A stretch of DNA of 64,000 nt from Anaerobacillus arseniciselenatis (GTDB taxonomy: Bacteria; Bacillota; Bacilli; Bacillales; Anaerobacillaceae): positions 186,001-250,000 of the forward strand of contig NZ_MLQQ01000001.1 in NCBI RefSeq assembly GCF_001865995.1, given 5' to 3'. This document shows positions 62,020 to 64,000 of this stretch, piece by piece. The position numbers and the translations under genes were made by a program. The notes below the pieces were generated by a model. That model did no database searches. It saw nothing but the letters and a program-made list of their open reading frames with translations, and was not told where the DNA came from. Positions within the stretch are counted from its first letter, which is position 1, and each line of letters begins with the position of its first letter.

Positions 62020-62892
62020 TTAAATATATTTTTTTATTCCAAACAATGAGTTGAAGATATTCCCTAACTTTCGCTTTTGTTTATTTTCTTCATTAGATGC
62101 TGCAACTTGGCGATAATTTTGAACGAACTCTTGAAATAATTCTTCTCTTTCTTCAACCTTTTTTTGCAAAAATAAGTTTTCCTCTTGTTCTCTTTGAACT
62201 TGTTCTTTTAATTTTTTTAATTGCTTATAAGTTCGACTGTAATTATCTAGCACTTCTTGAGAATATGTTTGCACCACGCCTTCAGTAATGGCATTACCTT
62301 TTGCAACTTCTTTTTTAATTTCACTTTTTAACTCTTCATTTACATCTTTGAATTCACTTTTAAAATCACTTTTAAACTCATTATGAGTGCAGTTATAATT
62401 ATTTAGCGCTTCTTCGGAGTATGCTTTGACAATTCCTTCTGTTGTTGCATTCCCTTCATTGATCTCTTTTTTTACAGCTGTTTTCAGTTCTTCGTTCATT
62501 TCTTTCGTTTCTTGTTTAAACTCATCTTTTAATTGCTCAAAAGAATCGGATATATTTTGAACAGCTTGGACCGTTTCATTTTGCAAGGCAACAATCTCAG
62601 CATACTTTAAATCGTATTCACTAGCTACTTGTTCAGGAACTTCATTATTTGCTCCATTATCAGTGTCTAAAATGAACTTGATTAAATCATCACTCAAATT
62701 TTTATCTTTCATTAGCTTTATTTTTTTGATAACTTTCAACTCTCCATCACGATAAATTCTCGAGCCCGACTTTGTTCTGTGAACTTCAAAAAAATCTACA
62801 AACACCTTCTCCCATTTTTTTAAACTTCCCACTGGTATTTTTAACTGTCTTGAAACATCTTTTATCGTATACATTTTGTTTTCATCTACCAT
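62020..62892 (-). CDS. MerR-type HTH plus coiled-coil protein (RacA-like layout)
   Basis: 290 residues. Residues 7-76 form a MerR-like winged HTH (YTIKDVSRQLKIPVGSLKKWEK). A long charged coiled coil (about 95-260) follows, holding an internal duplication: EMNEELKTAVKKEINEGNAT (131-150) and DVNEELKSEIKKEVAKGNAI (183-202), 52 residues apart, each followed by a TEG-V-x-Y-S-x-E-x-L-x-N-Y segment. The tail is basic (KQKRKLGNIFNSLFGIKKYI) and amphipathic, suited to membrane or protein contact. The layout is like RacA, which anchors chromosomes, and DUF3967 proteins. AGAGGTG gives ATG 62892. Function inferred only. Confidence 0.72.
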   Translation of the reverse strand: MVDENKMYTIKDVSRQLKIPVGSLKKWEKVFVDFFEVHRTKSGSRIYRDGELKVIKKIKLMKDKNLSDDLIKFILDTDNGANNEVPEQVASEYDLKYAEIVALQNETVQAVQNISDSFEQLKDEFKQETKEMNEELKTAVKKEINEGNATTEGIVKAYSEEALNNYNCTHNEFKSDFKSEFKDVNEELKSEIKKEVAKGNAITEGVVQTYSQEVLDNYSRTYKQLKKLKEQVQREQEENLFLQKKVEEREELFQEFVQNYRQVAASNEENKQKRKLGNIFNSLFGIKKYI

Positions 62893-63016
62893 TACAAACA
62901 CCTCTTTTTAAAATTATTAGAACGTCACCTTCGCTTAATATTCTTATTAAAGATTGATACCTCATTTTTCCTTCTATGTGACAAATGTTCTAAAAAGAAG
63001 TCGTTGTTCGGCAAAA

Positions 63017-63039
63017 AGCGCTACGAAAGTCGTAGCGCT
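63017..63039 (-). terminator. Hairpin terminator downstream of the tad gene
   Basis: AGCGCTACG / CGTAGCGCT perfect 9-bp stem, 5-base loop, with TTTTTGCC on the minus strand. Confidence 0.75.
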
Positions 63040-63078
63040 AGTAACTTTTTCATTTTATAAAAGAGCCTATATTTCAAT

Positions 63079-63189
63079 GAATTTCATAATTCATTATTCA
63101 CGCCACTAAGATCAATATATAGTTGCGTCAAAACCATTCGCAAACTATATATTGCTTGATGTGGCTCATTTTTGGTAATTATGAAATTC
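63079..63189. repeat. Family A nested-palindrome element, copy 8
   Basis: GAATTTCATAATT / AATTATGAAATTC; central AATATATAGTTGCG / CGCAAACTATATATT. It lies within 10 bases of the tadC stop codon. Confidence 0.88.
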
Positions 63190-63195
63190 ACTCAT

Positions 63196-64000
63196 TTAAA
63201 AGAAATTAATCATCAGTTGTAAAATGACCGGTCCTAATAAAATAATAAATAACGTCGGAAAAATAAAGAGCACCATTGGGATCATCATTTTAATCGGTGC
63301 TTTCATTGCCTTTTCCTTTGCTTGTTGGCGACGTTGTTCCCGAATTCGTTTCGTTTGCGCCCGTAATACTTTCGACATCGCAATCCCTAACTGATCCGCT
63401 TGAATTAAAGAGTTAATGACACTTTGGAACTGTTCGGATGGGACACGATCACGTAGTTCAGAAAAAGCGTCTCTTTTTGACATCCCTAATTTCATATCAT
63501 CTAACGTTCGTAAAAACTCATCAGAAAGTGGACTTTTCATTTGCTTTGAAACTTTGTTTAAGGCTGCATCTAAACCCATCCCTGCTTCAATCGTCACTCC
63601 TACCATATCAAAAAAATCTGGCATTTCTTTTTGAATCGCATCGACTCTTTGCTGTTTTTTCAACTTCAAATAATATTCTGGATAAAAGAGCCCGAATAAA
63701 CTAGCGATTATTCCAAAAATGAGTACACTACCTACGCTTTCTGCAGAAGGTAAAAACATAAAAACAAAAAGGAGGAAGAAGACGATACTTAACCCGATTT
63801 GTACTAATCTGAAGTCAACCGCTTGCAGGCGAAACGGACTCCCCGCATCTTTCAGCCTTTTCGTAATCATCGCCTCATTTTGCTCAGACATCTTCTTAAA
63901 CATATTTTCTCTTATCCTTATGAACATAGGCTGAAAAATCCGTACAAAAAATGAGCCTTTTTCAATCATTTTCCCTTTATTTTTTTGCTGGTATGTTGTC
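63196..64000 (-). CDS. TadC-like type II secretion F-domain protein (5' partial)
   Basis: At least 257 residues from ATG 63969, with the frame open to the window edge (TYQQKNKGK before Met). Three membrane helices remain (about 55-75, 80-100, 230-255) with the T2SSF domain between: EMPDFFDMVGVTIEAGMGLDAALNKVSKQM and ADQLGIAMSKVLRAQTKRIREQRRQQAKEKAMKAPIKMMIPM, which mark TadC of Flp/Tad pilus systems. TadC normally has an extra N-terminal helix, expected to be outside the window. Other tad genes should lie to the right. Ends at a family A element. Confidence 0.85.
   Translation of the reverse strand, partial: TTYQQKNKGKMIEKGSFFVRIFQPMFIRIRENMFKKMSEQNEAMITKRLKDAGSPFRLQAVDFRLVQIGLSIVFFLLFVFMFLPSAESVGSVLIFGIIASLFGLFYPEYYLKLKKQQRVDAIQKEMPDFFDMVGVTIEAGMGLDAALNKVSKQMKSPLSDEFLRTLDDMKLGMSKRDAFSELRDRVPSEQFQSVINSLIQADQLGIAMSKVLRAQTKRIREQRRQQAKEKAMKAPIKMMIPMVLFIFPTLFIILLGPVILQLMINFF

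Overview
The window is low-GC, Gram-positive chromosomal DNA with strong AGGAGG-type ribosome-binding sites. Its gene families are typical of spore-forming Bacillaceae: GltC, YwbE, YneQ, YwaF/TIGR02206, a SleB/CwlJ-type hydrolase, CarD/YdeB, YebE, YfiB/YfiC-like ABC transporters, CBO0543 and CD3324 families. I cannot name a species; an alkaliphilic or halophilic Bacillus relative is a reasonable guess. I see no rRNA or tRNA gene, prophage, CRISPR array or intact transposase. The left edge cuts a CBO0543-type gene, and the right edge probably cuts a TadC-type gene.

Layout. 0-24 kb is mostly housekeeping and accessory metabolism: two SAM methyltransferases, aldo/keto reductase, M20 amidohydrolase, a spore-coat-like protein, nitroreductase, amine oxidase, HemD-YwbE-YneQ, isoaspartyl dipeptidase IadA, alcohol dehydrogenase, an acyl-CoA-dehydrogenase-like flavoprotein, an XRE-methyltransferase fusion, and an ammonium-transport operon (amtB, GlnD-like DUF294 protein, DnaQ-like exonuclease). 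24-45 kb holds a frameshifted beta-propeller lipoprotein, CarD, GltC divergent from NADP-glutamate dehydrogenase, a CAP-domain protein, glycosyltransferase, siroheme dehydrogenase, P1 peptidase, a heterodimeric ABC exporter, DUF2254, endonuclease IV, a Fur-box-controlled DUF1450 protein and small membrane proteins. 45-61 kb looks like one envelope, metal and redox region: YibE/F, copper ATPase CopA, a YncE-like propeller, a Met-rich membrane protein, a two-component system with a Met-rich sensor loop, a small Met/His/Cys secreted protein, a possible glycosylase-fold/nuclease protein, a Cys-rich membrane peptide, a NapH/NosR-like polyferredoxin, a divergent Lgt paralogue and PssA. 61-64 kb has a MerR-headed coiled-coil protein and TadC.

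Most interesting result. Tandem 11-bp repeats of the type TTTTCTTCATA, ending in AGTT and followed 16 bp later by a -10-like hexamer, lie upstream of the small secreted protein (next to the two-component system), the polyferredoxin and, with a weaker -10, the beta-propeller gene. All point towards the gene they precede. Weaker matches lie upstream of copA and the Lgt paralogue. This is what an OmpR-family activator site looks like, and it predicts one metal- or redox-responsive regulon.

The intergenic DNA is unusually rich in repeats. Eight copies of a ~110-bp nested palindrome (family A), about nine copies of a GTGTC...GACAC hairpin acting as terminators (family B), two mosaic elements made of 51/52-bp-period hairpin arrays between similar inverted ends (family C), TTTTCATACAAAA hairpins (family D), and an inverted pair flanking the polyferredoxin gene (family E) account for nearly all of the longer non-coding stretches.
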